A stretch of DNA of 43,275 bases, from NCBI GenBank assembly GCA_017403825.1, contig JAFRDO010000060.1, positions 1 to 43,275 of the forward strand, written 5' to 3'. The notes beneath the pieces were generated by a model. It searched no databases. It was given only the letters and a program-made list of their open reading frames with translations, and was not told the origin of the DNA. This document shows positions 1 through 6,791 of the stretch, piece after piece (positions within the stretch are counted from its first letter, which is position 1; each line of letters begins with the position of its first letter). Position numbers and translations under genes: made by a program. Origin of the DNA: Kiritimatiellia bacterium. GTDB taxonomy: Bacteria; Verrucomicrobiota; Kiritimatiellia; RFP12; UBA1067.

Positions 1-17
1 AGGATCAAGATGTCTCC

Positions 18-43
18 AAGGCATCTCTTTCGTGCCTTTTTTT
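18..43 (+). terminator. possible intrinsic terminator of an upstream gene
   Basis: A 6-bp stem AAGGCA (18-23) / TGCCTT (33-38) with a 9-nt loop is followed by a T run to 43. It would end a plus-strand gene lying left of the window. An overlapping inverted repeat CGTGCC (31-36) / GGCACG (47-52) could form instead. The rest of 1-243 holds no gene I can recognise; 211-240 has a short imperfect tandem of ATAAACC/GTAAACC units. Confidence 0.4.
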
Positions 44-243
44 CGAGGCACGGGCGATCCGGCGACACGCACAGGGACGACATGCGTGGCCATGTGAAAC
101 GCCGGCAGGGTCCGCACCTAGGGCGCGAGAGAGCCCCGCGCCAATGAAGCGGCTATTGCGGCAAAACAGGCAGGATTCCACCAATAACAGGCAGCGCCGC
201 AGGGGTGTCTCCCCATAAACCGTAAACCAGCATAAACCAGGGT

Positions 244-885
244 TCAGCAGGAATAGACGATGTCGGGCGGAGGCGGGGAAGTGAACGTGACGCGCTCGCC
301 GTTCGCCGGATGCAGGAACGACAGCGTCACGGCGTGTAGCAGCTGCCGTGTCGGACGACGGGGAAGCTTCCTGTCCTTATCGGCACTTCCGTACGTCTTG
401 TCACCGACGACCGGACAGCCTAGCGCGGCAGCGTGAATTCGTATCTGGTGCATGCGGCCGGTGTCAATCTTGAACTCCACGAGTGAAAGACCGTTGCGCT
501 TGCCGAGCACGGTCCAGTGCGTGACCGCCGACAGCCGGTCGCGTCCGACAGGCGTGTCGATGGTGCCGGTCGTCGTGCGCGGCGCGCCGTGCAACACAGC
601 AAGATAAGTCTTGGCGACGTCCTTGTGCGACTCGAACTGGCGTCGGAGGGCCAGATACGCTCGGCGGTTCTTCGCAAACACCATTACGCCACTCGTCTCG
701 ACGTCCAGGCGATGCACTACCCCTGGACGCTCCGCCGAACCCACTGATTTCATCTGCGGAAAACGCCGCGCGAGCAGATCCGCAAGCACAGGCTCCGCAC
801 GTCCCGGCGCGGAATGAACTATCATTCCGGCCGGCTTGTCAACTACCACAATGTCTTCGTCGTCGTATATGACGTCGGGACTCAT
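244..885 (-). CDS. RluA-family 23S rRNA/tRNA pseudouridine synthase
   Basis: The 213-residue protein converts uridine to pseudouridine in rRNA or tRNA. The family signature HRLDVETSG lies at residues 58-66, with the catalytic aspartate at D61. The N-terminal strand motif (VVVDKPAG, about residues 13-20) and the later GRMHQIRIH motif are also present. There is no N-terminal S4 RNA-binding domain, so it resembles the short RluA/TruC-like members rather than RluC/RluD. It is the last gene of a minus-strand run infA-yebC-rluA and starts 27 nt after the yebC stop, so it is probably co-transcribed. The family is certain; the exact target uridine cannot be told from sequence, so no symbol is given. 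Confidence 0.92.
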   Translation of the reverse strand: MSPDVIYDDEDIVVVDKPAGMIVHSAPGRAEPVLADLLARRFPQMKSVGSAERPGVVHRLDVETSGVMVFAKNRRAYLALRRQFESHKDVAKTYLAVLHGAPRTTTGTIDTPVGRDRLSAVTHWTVLGKRNGLSLVEFKIDTGRMHQIRIHAAALGCPVVGDKTYGSADKDRKLPRRPTRQLLHAVTLSFLHPANGERVTFTSPPPPDIVYSC

Positions 886-912
886 GGCGGAGAAAAACCG
901 CCTTGGCCCGGC

Positions 913-1677
913 TCAGCCTTCGGCCGCAAGCGCGGCATCGACTTCGTCGGTCGTCTCCATGTTGTTGTAGACGTCCTGCACGTCTTCAAGGTCCTCGAGC
1001 ATATCGAGGAACTTGTTGATCGCCTTCGCTACAGCAACATCGGACACTGGGTTCGTCATATTCGGCACGAGCCCGACCGAGCTGCTCTCCTCGTCGACTG
1101 CGATGCCGCTAGACTTGATCGCTTCAAGCACCGCATTGTAGTCGTTCGGCTGGCACTTGACGGTGAAGCCGCCGTCCTCGCTCAGGACGTCCTCGGCGCC
1201 CGCCTCAAGCGCGACTTCCATCACGCGATCCTCAGTGACGCCGTCGGCCGCAGGAATCATGATCTGGCCCATGCGGTCGAAGAGACGCGAAGCGCTGCCC
1301 GGTTTCGCCAGCTCGATGCCGTTCTTCTTGAAGACGTTGGAGACCTCCGCCGCAGCGCGGTTCTTGTTGTCGGTCAGCACGCGGACGACAACGGCAGTTC
1401 CGCTCTTGATGCCCTCGTACTGCGCGTCGACCATTTCGGCCGACTCAAGCTCGCCCGTGCCCTTCTTGATCGCGCGGTCGATGTTGTCGTTGGGCATCTG
1501 CGCGGCCTTCGCCTTAGCAATGAGCGTGCGCAGCGTCGGGTTGTTGTCGGGGTTGCCGCCCTTCGCCTTGACAACGATGGTGATCTCCTTGCCGAGCTTG
1601 GAGAAGATCTTGCCCTTCTTCGCGTCCGCCGCGCCCTTCGCGCGCTTGATTGTCGCCCAGTGGCTGTGACCTGACAT
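913..1677 (-). CDS. yebC: YebC/PmpR/TACO1-family protein
   Basis: The 254-residue protein has the typical YebC start (MSGHSHWATIKRAKGAADAK) and full family length. Members were first annotated as transcriptional regulators; more recent work on the family points to a role in translation, relieving ribosome stalling. The family-typical motif AQMPNDNIDRAIKKG is seen at about residues 59-73. A good Shine-Dalgarno sequence (AAGGAGA) sits about 9 nt before the ATG. It lies 27 nt downstream of infA and upstream of an RNA pseudouridine synthase, which suits a translation-linked operon. The family assignment is firm; the cellular role is from knowledge of the family. Confidence 0.95.
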   Translation of the reverse strand: MSGHSHWATIKRAKGAADAKKGKIFSKLGKEITIVVKAKGGNPDNNPTLRTLIAKAKAAQMPNDNIDRAIKKGTGELESAEMVDAQYEGIKSGTAVVVRVLTDNKNRAAAEVSNVFKKNGIELAKPGSASRLFDRMGQIMIPAADGVTEDRVMEVALEAGAEDVLSEDGGFTVKCQPNDYNAVLEAIKSSGIAVDEESSSVGLVPNMTNPVSDVAVAKAINKFLDMLEDLEDVQDVYNNMETTDEVDAALAAEG

Positions 1678-1704
1678 TTCTCGAATCTCCTTCGGTTTTG
1701 GTTG

Positions 1705-1932
1705 TTAGACTTTGTGACGGTACGTTATGCGGCCTTTGCCGAGATCATAAGGCGAGATCTCGACGGTGACCTTGTCGCCGATCGCGATCTTGATGAAGAA
1801 TTTCCTCATCTTGCCGGATATGTGAGCCAGCACCTCATGCCCGTTTTCGAGCTGAACCTTGTACATCGTTGCCGGCAGAACCTTCGTTACGGTTCCGACG
1901 ACCTCGATAGCTTGATCCTCTTCTTTCGCCAT
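1705..1932 (-). CDS. infA: translation initiation factor IF-1
   Basis: The 75-residue protein is a single S1-like OB fold with the standard length and motifs of IF-1: an early VVGTV strand, the central HISGKMRK segment and a C-terminal [13 protein letters not shown]-1 binds the A site of the 30S subunit and helps IF-2 and IF-3 form the initiation complex. It is the first gene of the infA-yebC-rluA run. It has its own promoter (separate entry) between it and the QueH-BirA gene, whose stop is 67 nt upstream. Confidence 0.97.
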   Translation of the reverse strand: MAKEEDQAIEVVGTVTKVLPATMYKVQLENGHEVLAHISGKMRKFFIKIAIGDKVTVEISPYDLGKGRITYRHKV

Positions 1933-1966
1933 TAGCCGTTGCCTTGTTTAACGTAGAAACTTGTAT

Positions 1967-1995
1967 ATTCTACCATTTCTCAGCCAACAAGGCAA
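1967..1995 (-). promoter_or_regulatory. promoter of infA
   Basis: On the minus strand, -35 TTGCCT (1990-1995) is separated by 17 nt from -10 TAGAAT (1967-1972), with an extended -10 TGG just upstream of the hexamer. The predicted start of transcription is about 25-30 nt before the infA ATG. It lies immediately after the stop codon of the QueH-BirA gene, so infA need not depend on that operon. Confidence 0.6.
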
Positions 1996-1999
1996 CCCG

Positions 2000-3292
2000 T
2001 CACAACCCCGAACAGAGAACGTGAGCCTCCCCGGCGTAAACCTTCACACCGCCGACATCAAGGGAGCCGTCGGGCTGTATGCCGCCGCAGACGCCAGCGA
2101 CAGGAACGGCGTCATCGTCCGTCTGACCGACCGAAATGGTCCGTCCCTTCAGGAAGTCAAGCGCCGCGATCTGCGGCCAAACCGCACCGAAACCCTTTTC
2201 GCTCCATATTCCGTGCCACTTGCCCAATTCGCCGAGAATGGCGTTGCGCACTTTGGGGACAGTCCCCTTGAAATTGGGGAGAGACCCCAAGGAAATTGCT
2301 TTTTCTTGCAGGTCTTCGGGAAAAATCTGCGGTTTTACGTTTACCCCCATGCCCGCAATGACTTTGTCGCCGTTCCGTTCGCAGAGAATTCCGGCGACTT
2401 TTCTTCCCTCTATCAGCACGTCATTCGGCCACTTTATCATGGGGACAGTCCCCGTGGGGCGATGGGGACAGTCCCCGAAAGAAATGGGGACAGTCCCCGA
2501 AAGAAATGGGGACAGTCCCCGTGAGACGGCAAGGCCGACGACGAGCGGCAGGGTTGAAACAGCCTCTGGGGACAGTCCCCCCACAGAAAGGACGGCCGAC
2601 ATCAGGAGGTTTGCTCCGGGCGGCGAATGCCATTTGTGGTTGAGGCGTCCTCGGCCAGCAGTCTGGTAGTCTGCCGTGAAGACGTCGCCGGGGTTTCCAG
2701 CGCGGGCATCGAGATTCGTCGATTCCGTCTCGCGCTTGTGATGGAATGTCCACCTCGACTTGGAAAACTCGCAACCGCAGTAATTCTGCCTATAAAGGCC
2801 GAGCGCCTTAGCGCGCTCTACGGAACGCACGAAACCGCCGTGCGCCTTGAAGTTCCACGGTTCCCACCTGACGCCTGTCACTGTCTCCGTTGCATCAGCC
2901 GCGGCAGCGAAGACAACGGGCGTCGGCTTGTGCGGCGAGACGGTGAGCGAGGTCGTGAACGAGTCGAATCCGTGAGCCTTGGCATACGCCGCCGCCTTCG
3001 TGAGGTTGTAGCGGAAGCACCTAGCGCACCGTGCGCCCTTCTCCGGCTCGTGCTCGTAGCCGACAGCGACTTCGCGGAGCCATTCCTCGTGATCGTATGG
3101 AAGCGCGACAATCGAAACGCCGTCCGCCGCCGCCAGCCTCTCCGCCGAGCGCAGACGCGTCTCGAACTCCTCGCGTGTGTCGATGTTGGAGTTTGCGAAG
3201 AGCAGCGTCACGTCCTTGCCGGTTGCCTTCAGCGCAGGCACGCAGGCGCTCGCACAAGGGCCGCAGCAGACATGGAGCAGCATGCGGCTCAT
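2000..3292 (-). CDS. fusion of epoxyqueuosine reductase QueH and biotin-[acetyl-CoA-carboxylase] ligase BirA
   Basis: Two enzymes lie in one open frame. Residues 1-180 are QueH (DUF208): the CCGPC motif near the N-terminus, RCARCF near 89-94 and YCGC near 172-175 supply the conserved cysteines, and SPHKP is present. QueH reduces epoxyqueuosine in tRNA to queuosine. Residues about 188-430 are the biotin protein ligase catalytic core (ESTN; GRGR near 214; KWPND near 288; GIL.E; GVNV) and a small C-terminal domain. There is no N-terminal DNA-binding domain, so it should not be a BirA repressor. The BirA half carries extra residues encoded by copies of GGGGACTGTCCCC (separate entry). ATG at 3292 is preferred because GGAGG precedes it; a GTG at 3295 is possible. 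It overlaps the SDR stop (TGATG), so the two are translationally coupled. Confidence 0.9.
   Translation of the reverse strand: MSRMLLHVCCGPCASACVPALKATGKDVTLLFANSNIDTREEFETRLRSAERLAAADGVSIVALPYDHEEWLREVAVGYEHEPEKGARCARCFRYNLTKAAAYAKAHGFDSFTTSLTVSPHKPTPVVFAAAADATETVTGVRWEPWNFKAHGGFVRSVERAKALGLYRQNYCGCEFSKSRWTFHHKRETESTNLDARAGNPGDVFTADYQTAGRGRLNHKWHSPPGANLLMSAVLSVGGLSPEAVSTLPLVVGLAVSRGLSPFLSGTVPISFGDCPHRPTGTVPMIKWPNDVLIEGRKVAGILCERNGDKVIAGMGVNVKPQIFPEDLQEKAISLGSLPNFKGTVPKVRNAILGELGKWHGIWSEKGFGAVWPQIAALDFLKGRTISVGQTDDDAVPVAGVCGGIQPDGSLDVGGVKVYAGEAHVLCSGL
2255..2580. repeat. dispersed 13-bp palindrome GGGGACAGTCCCC, six perfect copies
   Basis: Perfect copies lie at 2255-2267, 2441-2453, 2464-2476, 2486-2498, 2508-2520 and 2568-2580; a degenerate copy GGGGAGAGACCCC is at 2276-2288. 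Each is an inverted repeat with 6-bp arms around one base. Four copies in 2441-2520 are spaced 22-23 bp apart, two of the spacers being identical (GAAAGAAAT). All lie inside the BirA half of the fusion gene and read without stops. Depending on frame they encode GTVP, GDCP or GLSP. I saw no other full copy in the window. Confidence 0.95.
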
Positions 3293-3939
3293 CACGCCTC
3301 CAGCAGATGCTGTCCGCCGTCGACGGGGATCGTGCAGCCAGTCGTGGACTCCGCGGAAAGCAGGAACGCTACGGCGTCAGCGACATCCGCAGCCGACGGA
3401 CGCCCCAGCAGCGTCGCCGCAGCCTTCTCATGCATTCCCTCTGGCGCAAACACCGGGCCTGGGGCGACAGCATTCACGCGCAGAGTGTCGGCGAAAAGCG
3501 CGGCTGACTTCGCAGTGAAGTCGTAGAGAGCGCGCTTGGTCGTCATGTAACGGGGAGAGGCATTTGACACTTGCGACTGCTGAGACAGGACCGCCGCGTC
3601 GAGAATGTTCACGACCACGCCACGTCCGTTCTCACGCCCCGCCATCAGCATGGTGAGCTTCTTAGGAGCTTCAAGGTTGACGGACTCGACCGCGCGGTCC
3701 TCGCCGACGAACAGCCCGGCGTTGTTGACCAGCGCGTCCGGCGGAACTCCACCCAAAATGCGCAGCGCGTCGGAGAAGAGCTTCGCCGCGCTAATCGGCG
3801 CGGCGAGATCTGCGACAATGTCGGCGCCGGCGTCGGCGCGGTGCGAACTAGTGACAACCAGCCAGCCGTCCGCCCTCAGCCTGTCGGAGATGGCGCGGCC
3901 AAGCCGCGCCGTTCCCCCGGTGACAAGCGCGGACTTCAC
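3292..3939 (-). CDS. short-chain dehydrogenase/reductase, FolM/PTR1 (pteridine reductase)-like
   Basis: The 215-residue NAD(P)-dependent oxidoreductase has a Rossmann fold. The nucleotide motif TGGTARLG is near residues 7-14, NNAG near 73, and YxxxK (YMTTK) is the catalytic pair. Two details fit the pteridine reductase branch: an arginine-leucine in the glycine motif (TGxxxRLG), and ILD in place of the usual catalytic serine strand, matching the aspartate used by PTR1/FolM enzymes. The Asp-Tyr spacing is longer than in Leishmania PTR1. The start is a GTG at 3939 that overlaps the rhaA stop (GTGA); longer frames upstream are only the rhaA gene read out of frame. Class sure, substrate inferred; a pterin or another small carbonyl is possible. 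Confidence 0.8.
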   Translation of the reverse strand: MKSALVTGGTARLGRAISDRLRADGWLVVTSSHRADAGADIVADLAAPISAAKLFSDALRILGGVPPDALVNNAGLFVGEDRAVESVNLEAPKKLTMLMAGRENGRGVVVNILDAAVLSQQSQVSNASPRYMTTKRALYDFTAKSAALFADTLRVNAVAPGPVFAPEGMHEKAAATLLGRPSAADVADAVAFLLSAESTTGCTIPVDGGQHLLEA

Positions 3940-5171
3940 CGCTTCAGGAGCACGTCCTTCTCGTACTTGCGGACGGCGTCGAACCACGACTCGTCGGCGA
4001 CGCGTCCGCTGCGGCGGCAGAACTCGGCCCAGACCTCTTCGGCAGGATAGTTCTTGTATTCCTCCTGAAGGACGAGCTGCGTCGTGAAGTCGCCTGACTC
4101 CTGGAGCTTCGTGAGGCTCTTCCAGGGCACGAGCATCGCCTTCAGCAGCTCCTTCTGCATGTTGCGCATGCCGAGCACCCACGCCGCAACGCGGTTGATG
4201 GAGGCGTCGAAGTAGTCAAGCGCGACGATGAAGTTCTGCGGGCCCATCTTAACGATCTCCTGCGCGGCGGCGCGGAGGTCGTCGTTCTGGCGTATGACGT
4301 GGTCGGAGTCCCAGCGGACGGGGCGAGAGATGTGGAACGCGACCTTGCCGAACGTCATGAGGAACGCGCTGATCTTGTCCGCCACCGACTCGCTCAGGTG
4401 GAAGTGGCCCATGTCGAGGAGCGCGAGGATCTTGCGCGTCGCCGCGTAGCCCATCACGAACTCGTGCGAGCCGACCGTGTAGCTTTCGACGCCGATGCCG
4501 AACAGTTTCGACTCGAGCGTAGGCACCACGGCCTTCTTGTCGTACTTGCACTTGAAGATCTTGTCAAGCGAATCGGCCATGCGCTGGCGCGGGCCGAGGC
4601 GGTCGGACGGCTCGTCCTTGTAGCCGTCGGGCATCCAGAAGTTGATTGCGCACGGGCTCTTGAGCTCCTTCGCGAAGTACTCCGCGATCTTGATGCAGGC
4701 GATGCCGTGGTCGATCCAGAACTTGCGGATCTTCGGATCGGGCGAGGAGAGCGTAAGGCCGTCCTTGACGTTGCCGTGCGAGAAGAACGTGGGGTTGAAG
4801 TCGAGCTTGACGCCAGCCTTCTTCGCCCACTTCACCCACGGCGCGAAATTCGCCGGGGAGAGCTTGTCGCGGTCGGTCACCTTTCCCTCGTGAATGCCGT
4901 AGCACGCGTGCAGGTTTACGCGGTGGCTGCCGGGAATGAGCGAAAGCGCGAACTCGAGGTCGGACATCAGCTCCTGCGGAGTGCGCGCCTTGCCGGGGTA
5001 GTTGCCGGTGGTGGCGATGCCGCCGGAGGCGCCGCCCGTGGACTCGAACCCGCCGACGTCGTCGCCCTGCCAGCAATGCAGGGATATCGCTATCTTGCCC
5101 AGGTCGCGGATTGCCTTCTCGGTGTCAATTCCGATTTTCGCATACTTCTTACTCGCTTCGCGGTAACTCAT
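3936..5171 (-). CDS. rhaA: L-rhamnose isomerase (RhaA type)
   Basis: The 411-residue protein converts L-rhamnose to L-rhamnulose, the first step of rhamnose catabolism. It matches E. coli-type RhaA along its whole length: ISLHCWQGDDV near the N-terminus, GGI.TTGNYPGKAR, LDFNPTFFSH, ESKLFGIG.ESYTVGS, DMGHFH and SRPVRWDSDHV, which carry the metal-binding and catalytic residues. ATG at 5171 is preceded by AAGGAGAA about 6 nt upstream; an in-frame ATG at 5237 has no such site. No rhamnulokinase, aldolase or transporter gene is nearby. Instead it is coupled to the SDR and QueH-BirA genes, so a complete rhamnose operon is not shown here. Confidence 0.96.
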   Translation of the reverse strand: MSYREASKKYAKIGIDTEKAIRDLGKIAISLHCWQGDDVGGFESTGGASGGIATTGNYPGKARTPQELMSDLEFALSLIPGSHRVNLHACYGIHEGKVTDRDKLSPANFAPWVKWAKKAGVKLDFNPTFFSHGNVKDGLTLSSPDPKIRKFWIDHGIACIKIAEYFAKELKSPCAINFWMPDGYKDEPSDRLGPRQRMADSLDKIFKCKYDKKAVVPTLESKLFGIGVESYTVGSHEFVMGYAATRKILALLDMGHFHLSESVADKISAFLMTFGKVAFHISRPVRWDSDHVIRQNDDLRAAAQEIVKMGPQNFIVALDYFDASINRVAAWVLGMRNMQKELLKAMLVPWKSLTKLQESGDFTTQLVLQEEYKNYPAEEVWAEFCRRSGRVADESWFDAVRKYEKDVLLKR

Positions 5172-5258
5172 CGTCGTTCTCCTTGTGTTGACGTATCTCG
5201 TTTCGCCGTGTCCGGCTTCGGTGACGGCCGACGCCATTCAGTCGCCCCCGTGTTGCAT

Positions 5259-5267
5259 ATTATACCA
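5259..5267 (-). promoter_or_regulatory. extended -10 element upstream of rhaA
   Basis: TGGTATAAT is read on the minus strand (hexamer 5259-5264, TGG at 5265-5267). It lies about 88 nt before the chosen rhaA start, in the gap after the beta-barrel gene. No good -35 is seen (TTCTGA 17 nt upstream matches poorly). The same nonamer recurs before panB, potD, the CBM9-like gene and hrpB. Confidence 0.5.
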
Positions 5268-5281
5268 AAATTCCCGCGGCA

Positions 5282-6712
5282 TCAGAACTTGAAGTCCACC
5301 TGCCAGCGGAAGAACCATGCCGGCTTGTCCGTCTCGTAGTAGTCGCCGGGGTTGAAGAGCTCCGCATACAGATGGCCGAAGATTTCGAAACGCTCGCCCT
5401 TCTCCTTGTCCGCAAGCATGATCGGGAAGTCGTAGCGCACCTGGCTCAGCAGCCCCTTGAAGAAGCCGTTGCCGCCGCCTAGATGATCCTGCGCCGCGGC
5501 GAACATCGGTCCCGTGGCGGCCACTAGCGAGTGGCGGCGGCCGAGGTCGACGCCAGCCGTCAGCTTCAGGTATTGCATGTTGCTCCACCATGCTGCGCCG
5601 TAGTGCGTGCCGTACAGGAACAGCTCGGAGTCGTTGACGCCGCGCGACCACATCGGGTCCCAGGCGTGATGGCCGCCGTCCTCGTCGGCCGCGTCCTTGT
5701 CGCCAGACATGAAGTGATAGCCGAGCTTGCCGAGCGGACGCACGGACGACTGCGTCGCGCTCTTCCAGTTGATGCCGGCATATGAGCTCCAGCCGGAAAG
5801 CGTCGCACCGTCGCCGTTGCGCCCGACCTGCCCCATCGCCTCCAGTTGAAGCGACCACTCCTCGTTCAGCTGCGGCATCAGCTTGCCGCCGACAAGTTCG
5901 CGCACCGTCCACGGGCGCAGCTCGCCGCTGCGGCGGAATGCGCGCGTGTACTTCTGCATCAAGAACAGCTGGTACGGGAGCGCCTTGCCGAAATCGGAGT
6001 TCCAGATTGCGCCGACGCCCCAGTCGTCCATGTCGGGCTCCGCCCCGCCGCCCAGGCCGGAAAGCGACCTGTGCTTGCCGCGGTCGGTGCCCCACCTGAC
6101 GTCGCTGTCATCGAAGTCATAAAGCGTGAACAGGTCGAGCGACGATACCTCGGTAAAGTGCATCCTGGTGCGGAGCATGTCGCCGTAAACTGTGCGCGAG
6201 CCATCGCCAGGAGTGCCATCCACGAAGATGTGATCGAGCCCGTAGAGGTTGTAGATGTCCTGACGCCCGAACGTGATGTCGAGGAATCCGTCGAACAGCC
6301 CCAGCCCCTCCAGGTAGAGGTTGTCAAGGATCAGCTCGTCTGGGAACGTGTACTTGTTGGAATACGGCTCCGGGCACCAGCGGAACTCGTCCGTAAGGCG
6401 CGTATAAAGGCGGAACTGCCCAGTTCTCTCGCTGCCGAACGAAACCTCGCCCCAGACGCGCGGACGGAAACGCATATGCTGACGGAAGCCGGCGCAAGGC
6501 GCCTTTAGCAGCAATCCGCCGCCAGGCAGGCCAGGAACGTTGTCCATCAGTTCCTGCCTGATCCTGAGGTCAGCCCCTGCGTCAAACTCAAAGCCGTCGC
6601 CCCGAGCAAGCAATGCGCTCCCAGCGACGAGAATGCCAACAACTGTTATTTTGATAAGTCTCTTGCCCGAAAGCCGGGCAGGTTCGCATACTTTTGCGTT
6701 CATGTGGGACAT
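5282..6712 (-). CDS. outer-membrane beta-barrel protein, alginate-export/porin-like
   Basis: The protein of about 476 residues has an N-terminal signal peptide (basic stretch, then IKITVVGILVAGSALLARG) and a body of alternating hydrophobic/aromatic strands (for example LRIRQEL, FRLYTRLTDEF, LDITFGRQDIYNLYG). It ends in a terminal phenylalanine (FRWQVDFKF), the usual signature for outer-membrane barrel insertion. The pattern of strands resembles alginate-export-type porins (PF13372), which suggests passage of anionic sugars or oligosaccharides. It lies upstream of rhaA on the same strand, but a promoter element separates them. The start is uncertain: ATG at 6712 or 6703; neither has a clear ribosome binding site. 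It is divergent from ileS across about 80 bp. Confidence 0.7.
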   Translation of the reverse strand: MSHMNAKVCEPARLSGKRLIKITVVGILVAGSALLARGDGFEFDAGADLRIRQELMDNVPGLPGGGLLLKAPCAGFRQHMRFRPRVWGEVSFGSERTGQFRLYTRLTDEFRWCPEPYSNKYTFPDELILDNLYLEGLGLFDGFLDITFGRQDIYNLYGLDHIFVDGTPGDGSRTVYGDMLRTRMHFTEVSSLDLFTLYDFDDSDVRWGTDRGKHRSLSGLGGGAEPDMDDWGVGAIWNSDFGKALPYQLFLMQKYTRAFRRSGELRPWTVRELVGGKLMPQLNEEWSLQLEAMGQVGRNGDGATLSGWSSYAGINWKSATQSSVRPLGKLGYHFMSGDKDAADEDGGHHAWDPMWSRGVNDSELFLYGTHYGAAWWSNMQYLKLTAGVDLGRRHSLVAATGPMFAAAQDHLGGGNGFFKGLLSQVRYDFPIMLADKEKGERFEIFGHLYAELFNPGDYYETDKPAWFFRWQVDFKF

Positions 6713-6749
6713 TATCGCAAATTTGCCGCCGCCGCGCAAGGGGGATTTA

Positions 6750-6758
6750 TGATATAAT
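6750..6758 (+). promoter_or_regulatory. extended -10 promoter of ileS
   Basis: TGATATAAT (hexamer 6753-6758) lies 33 nt before the ileS ATG. No -35 hexamer with normal spacing is evident. A purine-rich stretch (AAAGGTGG, 6772-6779) upstream of the ATG can serve as ribosome binding site, though its spacing of about 12 nt is long. Confidence 0.55.
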
Positions 6759-6791
6759 AATATTTCACTTTGAAAGGTGGATCAGAGAACT

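Noticed and set aside
211..240. Tandem TAAACC-type repeats
   Set aside because: Only about three imperfect units; too short to mean anything.
814..1674. A 286-codon plus-strand open frame across yebC
   Set aside because: Antisense shadow of yebC; composition is unlike a real protein.
2441..2580. CRISPR array
   Set aside because: The regular unit is a 13-bp palindrome with 9-10-nt spacers, two of them identical; too short and inside a coding frame, no cas genes.
5172..5237. Longer RhaA start at 5237
   Set aside because: The first 22 residues have no counterpart in RhaA, and the ATG at 5171 has a good AAGGAGAA site.
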